NCBI RefSeq assembly: GCF_030682035.1
Contig: NZ_JAUXQZ010000023.1
Location: 1-64,000 of the forward strand
DNA from: Brevundimonas sp.
GTDB lineage: Bacteria > Pseudomonadota > Alphaproteobacteria > Caulobacterales > Caulobacteraceae
DNA: 64,000 nucleotides
Reading direction: 5' to 3'
The notes beneath the pieces are model-generated. The model made no database searches. It was not told the origin of the DNA and saw only the letters and a list, made by a program, of their open reading frames with translations. The translations under genes were made by a program, and so were the position numbers. This document shows, piece by piece, positions 1 through 11,466 of the stretch (position 1 is its first letter; each line of letters starts with the position of its first letter).

Positions 1-138
1 ATTTTGCCCATCATGCCGGGATGGGTCTTTCTCATTCCCGGGCTGGTGATTCTTGCGGAGTACTTCCCGCCGCTGCGGCGGCTGGTGGATTGGGCCAAGC
101 TGAAGTACGAGGAGCAAAAGCGCAAACACATGGCATAG
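1..138 (+). CDS. C-terminal end of a PGPGW-type small transmembrane protein (partial)
   Basis: The window opens inside an open frame that ends in TAG at 136-138; 45 residues are visible. They include a hydrophobic segment starting [20 protein letters not shown] and a charged Lys/Glu/Arg tail. The paired Pro-Gly turns inside a membrane segment are typical of the PGPGW (putative transmembrane) family, whose function is unknown. The start lies outside the window. The next gene, uvrA, begins only 9 bases downstream, so the two may be cotranscribed. The family assignment rests on this short hydrophobic motif alone. Confidence 0.6.
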   Translation: MLPIMPGWVFLIPGLVILAEYFPPLRRLVDWAKLKYEEQKRKHMA

Positions 139-147
139 CGCGTCGGC

Positions 148-3039
<2,892 letters not shown>

Positions 3040-3045
<6 letters not shown>

Positions 3046-3055
3046 CCGATCAGGC
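3040..3055. terminator. Compact palindrome over two convergent stop codons
   Basis: GCCTGACCGATCAGGC is a perfect 6-bp stem with a 4-base loop. It contains the uvrA stop (TGA 3043-3045) and the stop of the convergent CPBP gene (TCA 3050-3052 on the plus strand). The symmetry lets it fold in either transcript, so it is a candidate bidirectional terminator. No strong T-tract follows, so termination is inferred. Confidence 0.4.
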
Positions 3056-3988
3056 CGCGACCGGGGCCGCTTCCACGCCATGGTCCCGGGTCCGGCCGCG
3101 CAGCATCAGCACGACCGTGCCGGTCAGCAGCACCGCCGTGGTGACCAGACTGGCCTCCGGTCCGAACGCGCCGCCGGTCAGCCACCAGGCCGCACCCGGC
3201 GCCGCCGTCAGGTCGGTGATCAGAGGCAGGCTGTCGATCTTCATCCCGGACACCTCCAGCCCGAAGCCGAGGCCCAGCAGCCAGTTCCACGCCGCGTGCC
3301 AGCCGCATACGCCCCACAGCGAGCCCTCGCGCACGGCGTAGAGGCTGATGAACAGGCCGAACAGGACGATGTTGGCAAGGCCCACATACAGCTCGTTCGA
3401 CGGCTCGATATTCCCCGCATGGGCCAAGGCGAACAGGGCCGAGTTGGCGACGACGGCGATCCAGATCCCGTGGCGCGAGGCGATCAACTGCATCAGCCAG
3501 CCCCGGAACAGCAGCTCCTCAGACGACCCCTGGATGATGAACCCCAGCATCAACACGCCGATGGGCAGCAGGGCCGCGCCGACGGCGGCGGAACCGAACG
3601 CCCCTGTCCCCTCGACCACATAGCCGCCCGCGGCCCAGATCACGCCGACCACGGCCGTCAGGAAGGCCAGACCCAGCAGGTAGCCCCGCACGAACCGCTG
3701 CGGCCCCTTCGCATTGAGGCCCAGTGTCGCCGGCCCACGCCGCTCGAACAGCCAGGCCCAGAGCAGCACCAGGACCGAACCCAGGCCGAAGGCCGCCGCC
3801 AGCTCATAGGCCAGTTGGGGCCAGCCGTCCGACCCGCCGCCGGGAGTGATGAAACCCGCTGCAATGGCCGGGAAGTACGCGCCCACCTGCCCACCGACCA
3901 TAAAGATCGCGCCCAGCACGACGGCCGCGATCGTCCAGGTCCGGCGATGGATCCGCCTGCGCTCGGCGTAGAGTTCGATACCGGCCAT
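3050..3988 (-). CDS. CPBP family intramembrane metalloprotease
   Basis: Polytopic membrane protein of 312 residues with about eight hydrophobic segments. The CPBP (Abi/Rce1-like) motifs are present: EELLFRGW in mid-protein (motif 1, catalytic Glu pair plus Arg), then FALAHAG (motif 2 His) and CGWHAAWNW (motif 3 His). The start at 3988 (MAGIELYAERRR) is preferred over one 13 codons upstream because AAGGGGC lies about 6 bases before it. The family includes CAAX-prenyl proteases and bacterial proteins of mostly unknown substrate; the substrate here is unknown. It stands convergent to uvrA. Confidence 0.85.
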   Translation of the reverse strand: MAGIELYAERRRIHRRTWTIAAVVLGAIFMVGGQVGAYFPAIAAGFITPGGGSDGWPQLAYELAAAFGLGSVLVLLWAWLFERRGPATLGLNAKGPQRFVRGYLLGLAFLTAVVGVIWAAGGYVVEGTGAFGSAAVGAALLPIGVLMLGFIIQGSSEELLFRGWLMQLIASRHGIWIAVVANSALFALAHAGNIEPSNELYVGLANIVLFGLFISLYAVREGSLWGVCGWHAAWNWLLGLGFGLEVSGMKIDSLPLITDLTAAPGAAWWLTGGAFGPEASLVTTAVLLTGTVVLMLRGRTRDHGVEAAPVAA

Positions 3989-4114
3989 GCGGCGCCCCTT
4001 GTGATGCTTCAGCGGACAGAGATCCACCTCCGCATGAGGCGGCGAACGCGGATGATGGATGCACCGGCCTGCAGATTTCTCGCGCTTATGTCTCGTAACG
4101 CCCAGAAATCACGA

Positions 4115-4146
4115 CCGGGCGAAGGTCGGCTTCGGTCCCCGCCCGG
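4115..4146 (-). terminator. GC-rich hairpin after a membrane-protein gene
   Basis: CCGGGCG (4115-4121) pairs with CGCCCGG (4140-4146) around an 18-base loop, just past the stop of the minus-strand gene ending at 4158. No clear poly-U run follows on the transcript. It is a possible terminator in an otherwise featureless 169-base gap. Confidence 0.3.
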
Positions 4147-4157
4147 TGGTTACAGAC

Positions 4158-5090
4158 CTAGTCGGACACCGCCGCGCTCGGCGTCGAGCCCGTGATATCG
4201 CGATAGGCGACTGCGAAGGGGGCATAGACCACGCCAACCATCAGCGCATAGACGACAGCGTTGACCACGGCTGTTGCGATCATCCACGGATTGGTGGGGT
4301 CGAATGCCTCCAGCATGGCTGCGGGATCAGTCGACGCGCCCATGGCTCCCATCATGCTCACCCCCGACATCATCGACACCGGCATGGCGACGACCATCGA
4401 CAGGAACCAGATCACGACTGACAGGAGGCCTGAGATGATCGCCATGCCGAACAGCGGCCAGAACCGGCCCTGGGTCATCCCGAAGGAGTCGAAGAAGGCG
4501 AAGCGCTTCTCCGCAACCACGATCGGGATCGCCAGACTCCAACGCACCGCCAGCCAGATCATCAGGCCGATGGCGGCCATGAAGCCGAGAACGACAAGCA
4601 ACCACATCCAGCCCTGCCCGGTCGCAATCGCAATGGCTCCGAGGGCGAACACGCCCACCAGGGCGAGGCAATAGATGATGATCGCGGCGAGGCTGATCAC
4701 GATACTGACGACCAGAACGCGGACCTCGTCCATGCCAAACTTGACATAGCCGAGGCCCTTGGCTTGTGGCGTCAGCACCCCCCGCGCAATGGCCGCGTAG
4801 ATGATCGAACCGACCACAAGCGACACCGGCATCAGCCAGGCCATATGGCTCATGGCTTGGCCATAAGCCTCAAATATCGGCACTATGTCCTGAAAGCTGG
4901 CGGGCGGTGCGGATTCCATCCCTTCCAACAACTCGGTCAGGGCTGCCATGCCCCTCATGCTCTGGGCCGAGGCGAACAGACTGGCCAGACTCAGCACGAA
5001 ATACAGCACCGACCAGACGACGATCGCCATCGGGTTCCGACGCACGAGGCGAAAGCCTTCGAACGCCGCATCAGTCGCGGAAAACGCCAT
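4158..5090 (-). CDS. Polytopic membrane protein of unknown function (paralogue 1)
   Basis: 310 residues with about six membrane segments: an N-terminal pair, a central cluster containing GVLTPQAKGLGYVKFGMDE, and two C-terminal segments with a Met-rich loop. Glycerophosphodiester phosphodiesterase membrane-domain proteins and related families have a similar look, but no catalytic motif is visible. The neighbour at 5123-6085 has the same architecture (short soluble N-terminus, RNPMAIVVW against RRPLAVFAW, a conserved GMDE[LV]RV element, C-terminal YAPFAVAYR against VAPFASACR), so the two are paralogues. They are on the same strand 32 bases apart, likely cotranscribed with 5123-6085 first. Confidence 0.75.
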   Translation of the reverse strand: MAFSATDAAFEGFRLVRRNPMAIVVWSVLYFVLSLASLFASAQSMRGMAALTELLEGMESAPPASFQDIVPIFEAYGQAMSHMAWLMPVSLVVGSIIYAAIARGVLTPQAKGLGYVKFGMDEVRVLVVSIVISLAAIIIYCLALVGVFALGAIAIATGQGWMWLLVVLGFMAAIGLMIWLAVRWSLAIPIVVAEKRFAFFDSFGMTQGRFWPLFGMAIISGLLSVVIWFLSMVVAMPVSMMSGVSMMGAMGASTDPAAMLEAFDPTNPWMIATAVVNAVVYALMVGVVYAPFAVAYRDITGSTPSAAVSD

Positions 5091-5122
5091 TGAGTCGTTC
5101 CTTCTACGGGATCGTGTTTAAT

Positions 5123-6085
5123 CTAAACGGCCGGTTCCGGCGATGCGTTGTCAACCGCAGGCAGCGGCTCCGAGCTCTCCGCGAGTTGCCGGCAAGCCGA
5201 AGCGAAGGGCGCGACCATCAGCGTCATGAACGCCCCGTACACCCACGAGAGAACCAGACCGCCAACGACCAGCCATGGCCAGTTGACCGCCATCCACGCG
5301 CTCATCCCCCCGAAGGGGTTTCCATCATGGCCCGCGCCCTCCCAGGCTGACCCGGTGGCCGCGATGCCCCCCCCGGCGGCGACGGCGACGATGATGATCA
5401 CCACGACGTATATGACCACGACCATCAGATATAGCAGCAGCAGCATGCCCAGCAGCGGCCAGCCCTTGCCCGCGGCCAGCTTCCAGCCCTCGGCGAAGGC
5501 GAAGTCCCGGTAAAGCACGCTGGCGGGCGCGATCAGGCTGACCCGAGCCAGCCCCCACAGCAACGCCACAAACATGGCCAGACCCACGATCCCGCACGTC
5601 CACAGCGCCACAGCCTCGCCTTGGGCCCAGAGCCCGAAGCCTAGCGCGACACACAAGAGAACGGCGAAGATCATCACAATGTAGACGCCGATGCCGATCG
5701 CGAGCCCCGCCACGGCGACGCGCAGCTCATCCATGCCCACCCGCAGGGAGAAGAACGAGCGCTCGGTCGGGCGAAGTACGGCGCGGAAAATGGCCGTGTA
5801 GACAATCGCCAACCCCACATACTGCCCAAGATTGGCCAGTAGCGACGCCATCTGGAACTGCATCATCTGGGCGACCATGCCTTCGGAAAACGCAGAATCG
5901 CCCGCAGTCCCCGCGTCGGGGTCCGGCATGTTGGCGAAGATTTCCCCCATCGCCGGGAACATCAGACCGAGCGCGCCAAAAATGGGCGCCACCATCAGCA
6001 GGCCCCACGCGAAGACCGCCAACGGTCGCCGCCCGATCAAGCCGAACGCCTCTGCGATCGCCGTCCCGATTGAAAATCCCGCCAT
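5123..6085 (-). CDS. Polytopic membrane protein of unknown function (paralogue 2)
   Basis: 320 residues with about six membrane segments, plus a long Gly/Ala/Val-rich segment and a Gly-rich loop before the last helix pair. Shared elements with the downstream gene (GMDELRVAV in the middle, a Trp-rich third quarter ending in GWPLLGM against RFWPLFGM) show tandem duplication. The start at 6085 (MAGFSIGTAIAEAFGLIGR) matches the start of the paralogue. It is divergent from trmFO with 63 bases between. No catalytic or transport signature was recognised; a heteromeric membrane complex is a reasonable inference. Confidence 0.75.
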   Translation of the reverse strand: MAGFSIGTAIAEAFGLIGRRPLAVFAWGLLMVAPIFGALGLMFPAMGEIFANMPDPDAGTAGDSAFSEGMVAQMMQFQMASLLANLGQYVGLAIVYTAIFRAVLRPTERSFFSLRVGMDELRVAVAGLAIGIGVYIVMIFAVLLCVALGFGLWAQGEAVALWTCGIVGLAMFVALLWGLARVSLIAPASVLYRDFAFAEGWKLAAGKGWPLLGMLLLLYLMVVVIYVVVIIIVAVAAGGGIAATGSAWEGAGHDGNPFGGMSAWMAVNWPWLVVGGLVLSWVYGAFMTLMVAPFASACRQLAESSEPLPAVDNASPEPAV

Positions 6086-6148
6086 TCCAGCCTCCCCAAG
6101 CTCACGGCCAAGCTAGCCCCTTTCCTTCGGCCCCGCTAGAAGCCGCCC

Positions 6149-7564
6149 ATGACGGAAACCTGCCAACCCATCCACGTCATCGGCGGCGGCCTCGCCGGCT
6201 CGGAAGCCGCCTGGCAGATCGCCTCGGCGGGCGTGCCCGTGGTCCTGCACGAGATGCGTGGCGTGCCGGGCGTGAAGACCGACGCCCATCATACCGACGG
6301 CCTGGCCGAGCTGGTCTGCTCCAACTCCTTTCGCTCCGATGACTGGGAGCACAACGCCGTCGGCCTGCTCCACACCGAGATGCGGGCCCTCGACTCGATC
6401 ATCATGTCCTGCGGCGACGCCCATCAGGTCCCCGCCGGAGGCGCCCTCGCCGTCGACCGCGACGGCTTCTCGCAGGCGGTCACGGCGAAGCTGGCGGCCC
6501 ACCCCCTCGTCACCATCGTCCGCGAGGAGATCGCCGGCCTGCCGCCGGAAGCCAATGGGACGAACGGATGGGACAATGTCATCGTCGCCACCGGCCCCCT
6601 GACCTCCCCGGCCCTCGCCGCCGCCATCCTCGACCTGACCGGCGAGGACGCGCTCAGCTTCTTCGACGCCATCGCTCCCATCGTCCACGCCGAGACCATC
6701 GATTTCGACATCGCCTGGCGCCAGTCGCGCTACGACAAGGAAGGCCCGGGCGGCGACGCCGCCGCCTACGTCAACTGTCCGATGGACAAGGCCCAGTACG
6801 AGGCCTTCATCGACGCCCTGCTGGACGGCCCCAAGGCTGAGTTCAAGGACTGGGAGAACGTCCCCTATTTCGACGGCTGCCTGCCCATCGAGGTCATGGC
6901 CGACCGCGGTCGCGAGACCCTGCGCCACGGCCCGATGAAGCCCGTCGGCCTGACCAATCCGCGCGACCCGCAGGTCAAGGCGTATGCCATTGTCCAGCTG
7001 CGTCAGGACAATGCGCTCGGCACCCTGTTCAACATGGTCGGCTTCCAGACCAAGTTGAAGCACGGCGCCCAGGCCGAGGTCTTCCGCATGATCCCCGGCC
7101 TGCAGGAGGCCCGGTTCGCTCGCCTCGGCGGCCTGCACCGCAACACCTTCCTGAACTCGCCCAAGCTGCTGGACCGCCAGCTGCGCCTCAAGGCCATGCC
7201 GCGCCTGCGCTTCGCCGGCCAGGTCACCGGCGTCGAGGGCTATGTCGAGAGCGCCGCCATGGGCCTGCTGACCGGTCGCCTCGCCGCCGCCGAACGGCTG
7301 GGTCGGCCGCTGGAAGCCCCGCCTGTCCACACCGCCATGGGCGCCCTGGTCGAACACATCACCGGCGGCCACCTCGACGGCCCCGGCGGCATCTCCAAAT
7401 TCCAGCCGATGAACATCAACTACGGCCTGCTGCCGCCGTTGGAAGCGCCCAAGGTCGATGATGCCGGGGTCAAGATCCCGCTCAAGGAACGCGGCCGGGC
7501 CAAGAAGCGGCTGATGAGCGTCCGGGCGCTGGAGGCGCTGAAGGCGTGGCGGGACACGGCGTGA
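6149..7564 (+). CDS. trmFO: Methylenetetrahydrofolate-tRNA-(uracil-54-C5)-methyltransferase TrmFO
   Basis: FAD- and folate-dependent enzyme that makes 5-methyluridine at position 54 of the tRNA T-loop. The 471 residues are normal family length. An N-terminal dinucleotide-binding motif [18 protein letters not shown] (residues 8-25) is followed by the family-typical [13 protein letters not shown], then PVGLTNPR, a [18 protein letters not shown] segment, and C-terminal [16 protein letters not shown] and NINYGLLPP. The gene overlaps the next one by 4 or 19 bases depending on that start, so the two are probably translationally coupled. Confidence 0.96.
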   Translation: MTETCQPIHVIGGGLAGSEAAWQIASAGVPVVLHEMRGVPGVKTDAHHTDGLAELVCSNSFRSDDWEHNAVGLLHTEMRALDSIIMSCGDAHQVPAGGALAVDRDGFSQAVTAKLAAHPLVTIVREEIAGLPPEANGTNGWDNVIVATGPLTSPALAAAILDLTGEDALSFFDAIAPIVHAETIDFDIAWRQSRYDKEGPGGDAAAYVNCPMDKAQYEAFIDALLDGPKAEFKDWENVPYFDGCLPIEVMADRGRETLRHGPMKPVGLTNPRDPQVKAYAIVQLRQDNALGTLFNMVGFQTKLKHGAQAEVFRMIPGLQEARFARLGGLHRNTFLNSPKLLDRQLRLKAMPRLRFAGQVTGVEGYVESAAMGLLTGRLAAAERLGRPLEAPPVHTAMGALVEHITGGHLDGPGGISKFQPMNINYGLLPPLEAPKVDDAGVKIPLKERGRAKKRLMSVRALEALKAWRDTA

Positions 7565-8439
7565 TCCTCGAACCCGCAAAGGTCGCCATCCGCCGCCGGA
7601 TCACAGACCTCTTCAACGACGCTTCCAGGGGCGAGCGCCCGGCCCTCCGACGCGCCGACGCCCTGTTCGCCCCCGACTCCGTCGCCTGGCGAGTGAACGG
7701 CGATATCGTCACCATGATGATCGGCGGCGTCTCGGGCCTGTTGTTGCAGATGCTGCATCCGGCGGTGCTGGCCGGGGTCTGGGACCATTCCGACTTCCGT
7801 TCGGACATGCACGGTCGGCTGCGGCGTACAGCCAAGTTCATCGCCGTCACCACCTATGACCACGCCGAAAACGGAATCGCCGCCATCGACCGGGTGCGAG
7901 GCATTCACGACCGGATCGGCGGCGTCCTGCCCGACGGAACTCCCTACCGGGTCAGCGACCCCGCCCTGCTGGCCTGGGTCCATGTCACCGAGGCGATCAG
8001 CTTCCTCAACGCCTGGATCCGCTACGCAGAACCCGAAATGCCGATCACTGATCAGGACCAATATTTCGCCGAGATGGCGGGCATCGCCGACCGGCTCGGG
8101 GCAGACCTCGTCCCCCGCGACCGCGCCTCGGCCGAGGCCCTGATCGAATCCCTGCGCCCGGCCCTGCGCGCCGAAGACCGGACCCGCGAGGTGGCGCGGC
8201 TGGTGCTCAACCAGTCGGTCGGCGCGGCGCTGACCGATGCGGCCTCGGGCGTCATCATGCGAGCGGGCGTGGATCTGCTGCCGGACTGGGCGCGAGAGAT
8301 GCATGGCCTGACCACCCCGCCGGTCGCCGTCGTCCGCGCCGGCGCCCGCACCTTGGCCCGCACCCTCGGCTGGGCCTACGACGGCTCGCCGAACCATGAG
8401 GTCTGGCCCGCCGAGGTCACGGTCTGGCCGCGCGCCTGA
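7546..8439 (+). CDS. MpaB/DUF2236-type oxygenase family protein
   Basis: 297 residues from a GTG at 7546, which has GGAGG 10 bases upstream; a second GTG at 7561 would give a 4-base GTGA overlap with the trmFO stop. The sequence carries family-typical elements: VAWRVNGD, a helix ending [14 protein letters not shown] with the His-Pro pair, [15 protein letters not shown], and [20 protein letters not shown]. These belong to the family that includes fungal MpaB and the catalytic domain of latex-clearing oxygenase, heme-dependent where studied. The substrate is unknown. It closes 3 bases from the convergent SnoaL-like gene. Confidence 0.85.
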   Translation: MAGHGVILEPAKVAIRRRITDLFNDASRGERPALRRADALFAPDSVAWRVNGDIVTMMIGGVSGLLLQMLHPAVLAGVWDHSDFRSDMHGRLRRTAKFIAVTTYDHAENGIAAIDRVRGIHDRIGGVLPDGTPYRVSDPALLAWVHVTEAISFLNAWIRYAEPEMPITDQDQYFAEMAGIADRLGADLVPRDRASAEALIESLRPALRAEDRTREVARLVLNQSVGAALTDAASGVIMRAGVDLLPDWAREMHGLTTPPVAVVRAGARTLARTLGWAYDGSPNHEVWPAEVTVWPRA

Positions 8440-8442
8440 ACG

Positions 8443-8955
8443 TCAGTCCGGCGTCATCACATCCACCCACTGGGCGGTGTCGGTGTACTGCTGGAAATGG
8501 GTGATCTTGCCGCCCGTGACGGTGAAGACGTGGACGAACTGTGCGTCCAGCGCCTCTCCGGTGGCCCTGTTGGTCCCGGTGTAGCGTCCCAGCACCGCCA
8601 CCCGGTCGCCGCTGGGCAGAAATGTCTGCGGCGTGGCTGCGAAGCCCTGGAACTCCGCGCCGACGCGCCCGAAAATCCCTTCGAACACCGCGGCGGGTCC
8701 GTTGTACGGATTGCGGTCGGCATAGGGACCGCTCTCGGCCTCGATCCAGACCAGATCGGTGGCCAGCAAGCCGCCGATCGTGGCCCCGTCGCCGGCGGCG
8801 AAGGCCCGGTACAGGCTCTCCACCACGGCCTGGTTGGCGGCGTCGCTGGCCGCATCGGACCGGACCGTCGGCGGCGTGGCGGCCGAGGCGGCCATCGGCG
8901 CGCCCACGGCGCTCGCGGCGATCAGAGCCGCCATCAGGACAGTACGCAAAGTCAT
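8443..8955 (-). CDS. Exported SnoaL-like / nuclear-transport-factor-2-fold protein
   Basis: 170 residues from the ATG at 8955. An N-terminal Sec signal (MTLRTVLMAALIAASAVGAP, cleavage likely after ASA) is followed by one NTF2-like domain: VVESLYRAFAAGDGATIGGL, DLVWIEAE, NPYNGPAAVFEGIF, and the C-terminal FVHVFTVTGGKITHFQQYTD typical of SnoaL and ketosteroid-isomerase-like proteins. Its activity cannot be told from sequence. The start sits after the hydrophilic leader of the longer open frame because that M begins the signal peptide. Confidence 0.8.
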   Translation of the reverse strand: MTLRTVLMAALIAASAVGAPMAASAATPPTVRSDAASDAANQAVVESLYRAFAAGDGATIGGLLATDLVWIEAESGPYADRNPYNGPAAVFEGIFGRVGAEFQGFAATPQTFLPSGDRVAVLGRYTGTNRATGEALDAQFVHVFTVTGGKITHFQQYTDTAQWVDVMTPD

Positions 8956-9031
8956 AGGGTTCCGCCTTCGCCAACCAGTGATCGACGGAACCTGCACCAT
9001 TTCCCGACGAGGGTCGATGGTTTTCGGGCCC

Positions 9032-9682
9032 TCAAATCCGGCCGCGCGCCGAGGCGATGGTGAGCTTGATCCGCTTGCTGAACTCCGGCGCGTCCGGCCG
9101 CGTCAACGCCGCCGCCGCCACGGCGGGAAAGGCCTGCACCGGCAGACCGGCGAGCGCCCGGTTGGCCGCGGCTATCAAGGCTCTCGCCTCATCCGCCCGT
9201 CCGGACTGCGCCAGCCCACGGACCCGACCGGCCTCGACAACCCTTTCGTCTAACCCCCGCCCGGCCAGCACACTTATCGCCGCCTGCATCGGCCCGACAT
9301 AGAAGGCGTCCAGATCGTGTGGCTCGCCGTGCACCCGGCCGATATGGGCCTCGATCAGGGCGTCGAACGGCGCGCGCTCCAGCCCGTGCCGCGCCACCAC
9401 CTCGGTCAGGGCCTCCAGCACCGGATGGCCCTTGCGCGCGATCCCGGCAAACACCCCGTCCATCTGTTCGCGCCACCAGACATAACGCATCTCGGCCAGC
9501 AGCGGCTGGGTCACCCGCGTCGGGATGGCCATCAACTCGGCCTCGAAAGCATAGAGGGCGATCAGGTCCGCGCGCAGCCGCGCGTCGGCCACGAACCGGC
9601 TGGACAGCCACCGGTCGATATCGGCGGCGCGAACCCGGGCGTCGAGGCTGGCGCCCGGAAGATCGGAAGCCGGATCAGCCAA
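9032..9682 (-). CDS. Squalene/phytoene-synthase-fold family protein
   Basis: 216 residues starting at a TTG (9682) that overlaps the end of the upstream gene by 8 bases; no ATG or GTG lies near the conserved N-terminus. Elements such as LIALYAFEAEL and MRYVWWREQMDGVFAG resemble the trans-isoprenyl diphosphate synthase head-to-head group. It is shorter than true squalene or phytoene synthases (about 280-350 residues), and the paired DxxxD motifs are not clearly present, so catalysis is doubtful. Short members such as the NDUFAF6 relatives act in respiratory complex assembly in eukaryotes. A role here is not established. Confidence 0.7.
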   Translation of the reverse strand: MADPASDLPGASLDARVRAADIDRWLSSRFVADARLRADLIALYAFEAELMAIPTRVTQPLLAEMRYVWWREQMDGVFAGIARKGHPVLEALTEVVARHGLERAPFDALIEAHIGRVHGEPHDLDAFYVGPMQAAISVLAGRGLDERVVEAGRVRGLAQSGRADEARALIAAANRALAGLPVQAFPAVAAAALTRPDAPEFSKRIKLTIASARGRI

Positions 9683-10295
9683 ACAGGGTCTGGTACATCG
9701 CCATCGAGGTCAGCATAGGCAGCGACAGCAACAGATTGGTGCGGCTGGCCAGCATGGCGATCCGGGCCGACCTGGCCTTCACGTCATCCTCGGCCGGAAC
9801 GATGCCCAGCGCCCGCTTCTGGTTCGGCCAGATGACGCCCCACACGTTGAGGAACATGATGATCGCCAGCCAGATGCCGATCCCCATCAGGGTGAAGCCC
9901 TTCTGGTCCTCGGTCAGCCCCTGCGCCAGACCGAAGGTCATGACTTCGGCGGCATAGGCGTGGCCGCGGGTCAGCATGACCCCCAGTCCCGCCAGCACCG
10001 TCACCAGCGCCGACCAGCGGAACCAGAACAGGGCCTCGGGGGCGATATGTTTGCCGATGGCGGGCTTCAGCTCGGCCGGGATCGACGGCATGACCCGGAT
10101 CTGGACGAAGTTGAAATAGTACAACAGGCCGATCCACAGGATCCCGGCTACGACGTGCACCCAGCGCAGCGCCGCTTGCCAGAAGCTCTGGTCGAAGCCG
10201 CCGGGAGCGATGCGCCCGAACGAGAGGATCATCACGCCTGCGAGCACGAGGCTGAGCAGGAAGGTAGTGCGAAAATTCGACAGCAGCTTGCCCAT
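9675..10295 (-). CDS. PuuD-like (urate hydroxylase family) integral membrane protein
   Basis: 206 residues with about five membrane segments. The N-terminal part contains WQAALRWVHVVAGILWIGLLYYFN, with a His and Trp in the second helix as in PuuD/DUF989 urate oxidase membrane domains. The cytochrome c domain of full-length PuuD is absent. Many alphaproteobacteria carry such stand-alone domains, so urate oxidation should not be assumed. The stop overlaps the following squalene-synthase-like gene by 8 bases. A palindromic repeat (10341-10484) fills the region upstream of its start at 10295. Confidence 0.65.
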   Translation of the reverse strand: MGKLLSNFRTTFLLSLVLAGVMILSFGRIAPGGFDQSFWQAALRWVHVVAGILWIGLLYYFNFVQIRVMPSIPAELKPAIGKHIAPEALFWFRWSALVTVLAGLGVMLTRGHAYAAEVMTFGLAQGLTEDQKGFTLMGIGIWLAIIMFLNVWGVIWPNQKRALGIVPAEDDVKARSARIAMLASRTNLLLSLPMLTSMAMYQTLFG

Positions 10296-10340
10296 GGTCC
10301 GCCCCTCCCCGGGCGTGATTCGTTCAAATGAGACAATACC

Positions 10341-10484
10341 TCTCCCTCCCCTTCATGGGGAGGGACGATCGCGCAGCGATCCGGGTGGGGAATTGCAGCG
10401 ACAAACCCGGACCGCGGAAGGTTCTCACCTCCCCACCCTGTCGTCGCTGACGCGCCGACACCCCTCCCCACTTCGGGGGAGGGA
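10341..10484. repeat. Tail-to-tail pair of palindromic repeat units (B1)
   Basis: About 144 bases between the secF stop (10495) and the PuuD-like start (10295). The left unit begins with a hairpin CTCCCTCCCC-TTCAT-GGGGAGGG and continues to GCGATCCGGGTGGGG. The right unit is inverted and ends CCCTCCCCACTTCGGGGGAG. A very similar element lies at 13514-13654: the two share the left hairpin, CCGGGTGGGGAATTG, AGCGACAAAC, CGGACCGCGG and the right hairpin, and differ in the short variable hairpins. It is a REP/BIME-like intergenic element and may also act as the secF terminator. Confidence 0.8.
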
Positions 10485-10494
10485 AACACGACCT

Positions 10495-11466
10495 CTATGG
10501 CCGGCTCGCCATGCCCAGTTTGATCGGCTTGGCCTGGTCCTTGTCGCGCTCGCCGCGCTTGACGCCCCACAGCAGGATGATCGGCGCGCCGACGTAGATC
10601 GAGGAATAGGTGCCGCAGACGATGCCGAACATCAGGGCGATCGAGAAGCCGAACAGGGCCGGTCCGCCCCAGTAGGCCAAGGCCGCCAGCACCATAACCG
10701 CCGTAAAGCCGGTGATGATTGTCCGGGTCAGGATTTCGTTGATGGTCAGGTCGATGACCTCGCGCAGAGGCATCTGCTTGTATTTGCGCAGATTTTCTCG
10801 CAGGCGGTCGAACACGACGACGGTGTCGTTCATCGAATAACCGATGACCGTCAGAATGGCGGCGACCATGTTGAGGCTGAACTCCAGCCGCATCAGCACG
10901 ATCAGGCCGAACACCAGGATGACGTCGTGCAGCAGGCCCGCGACGGCCCCGAGCCCGAACTGGGGCTCGAACCGGAACCAGATGTAGGCGAACATCAGCA
11001 GGATCGCCGCCCCCAGCGCCAGTAGTCCCGAGGTGAACAGTTCTCCCGAGACCTTGGAGCCCACCACGCTGACGCCGGAATAGGCGACCTCCCCGACCGC
11101 GCCGGTGATGGCCGTCTGCACCCGCTCGACCACCTGGGCCTGGGGCTCGCCCTCGGGCACCTGGAATTTGACCATGGCGCTGGCGTCATTGTCGATGCCC
11201 TGCACATTGACGTCGCCGAGGCCCAGCCCGTCGACCGCCACGCGCACGGCCTCGAGGTCGAGGGTCTGGCCGGCGGGCTTGGTCAGCTCCATGACCGCGC
11301 CGCCGCGGAAGTCGATGCCGAGGTTCAAACCGGGCTTGAACACGCCGACCAGCGAGGCGATCACCAGCACGGCCGACAGGATCGCGGCGTATTTGGCGAA
11401 CGAAACGAACTTCAGGTCCGTCTTGATCGGCAGGACTTTGATGAGAGGCCATCCACGCATCGCCAT
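10495..11466 (-). CDS. secF: Protein translocase subunit SecF
   Basis: Inner-membrane accessory subunit that, with SecD, uses the proton motive force to complete Sec-dependent export. The 323 residues start at the ATG 11466-11464 (MAMRGWPLIK), which overlaps the secD stop as TGATG, so translation is coupled. Visible features are an N-terminal helix, the periplasmic motif GIDFRGGAVMEL, and a C-terminal set of five helices containing IGYSMNDTVVVFDRLREN, the SecF hallmark, and TRTIITGFTAVMVL. It is the last gene of yajC-secD-secF, with repeat B1 directly after the stop. Confidence 0.97.
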   Translation of the reverse strand: MAMRGWPLIKVLPIKTDLKFVSFAKYAAILSAVLVIASLVGVFKPGLNLGIDFRGGAVMELTKPAGQTLDLEAVRVAVDGLGLGDVNVQGIDNDASAMVKFQVPEGEPQAQVVERVQTAITGAVGEVAYSGVSVVGSKVSGELFTSGLLALGAAILLMFAYIWFRFEPQFGLGAVAGLLHDVILVFGLIVLMRLEFSLNMVAAILTVIGYSMNDTVVVFDRLRENLRKYKQMPLREVIDLTINEILTRTIITGFTAVMVLAALAYWGGPALFGFSIALMFGIVCGTYSSIYVGAPIILLWGVKRGERDKDQAKPIKLGMASRP

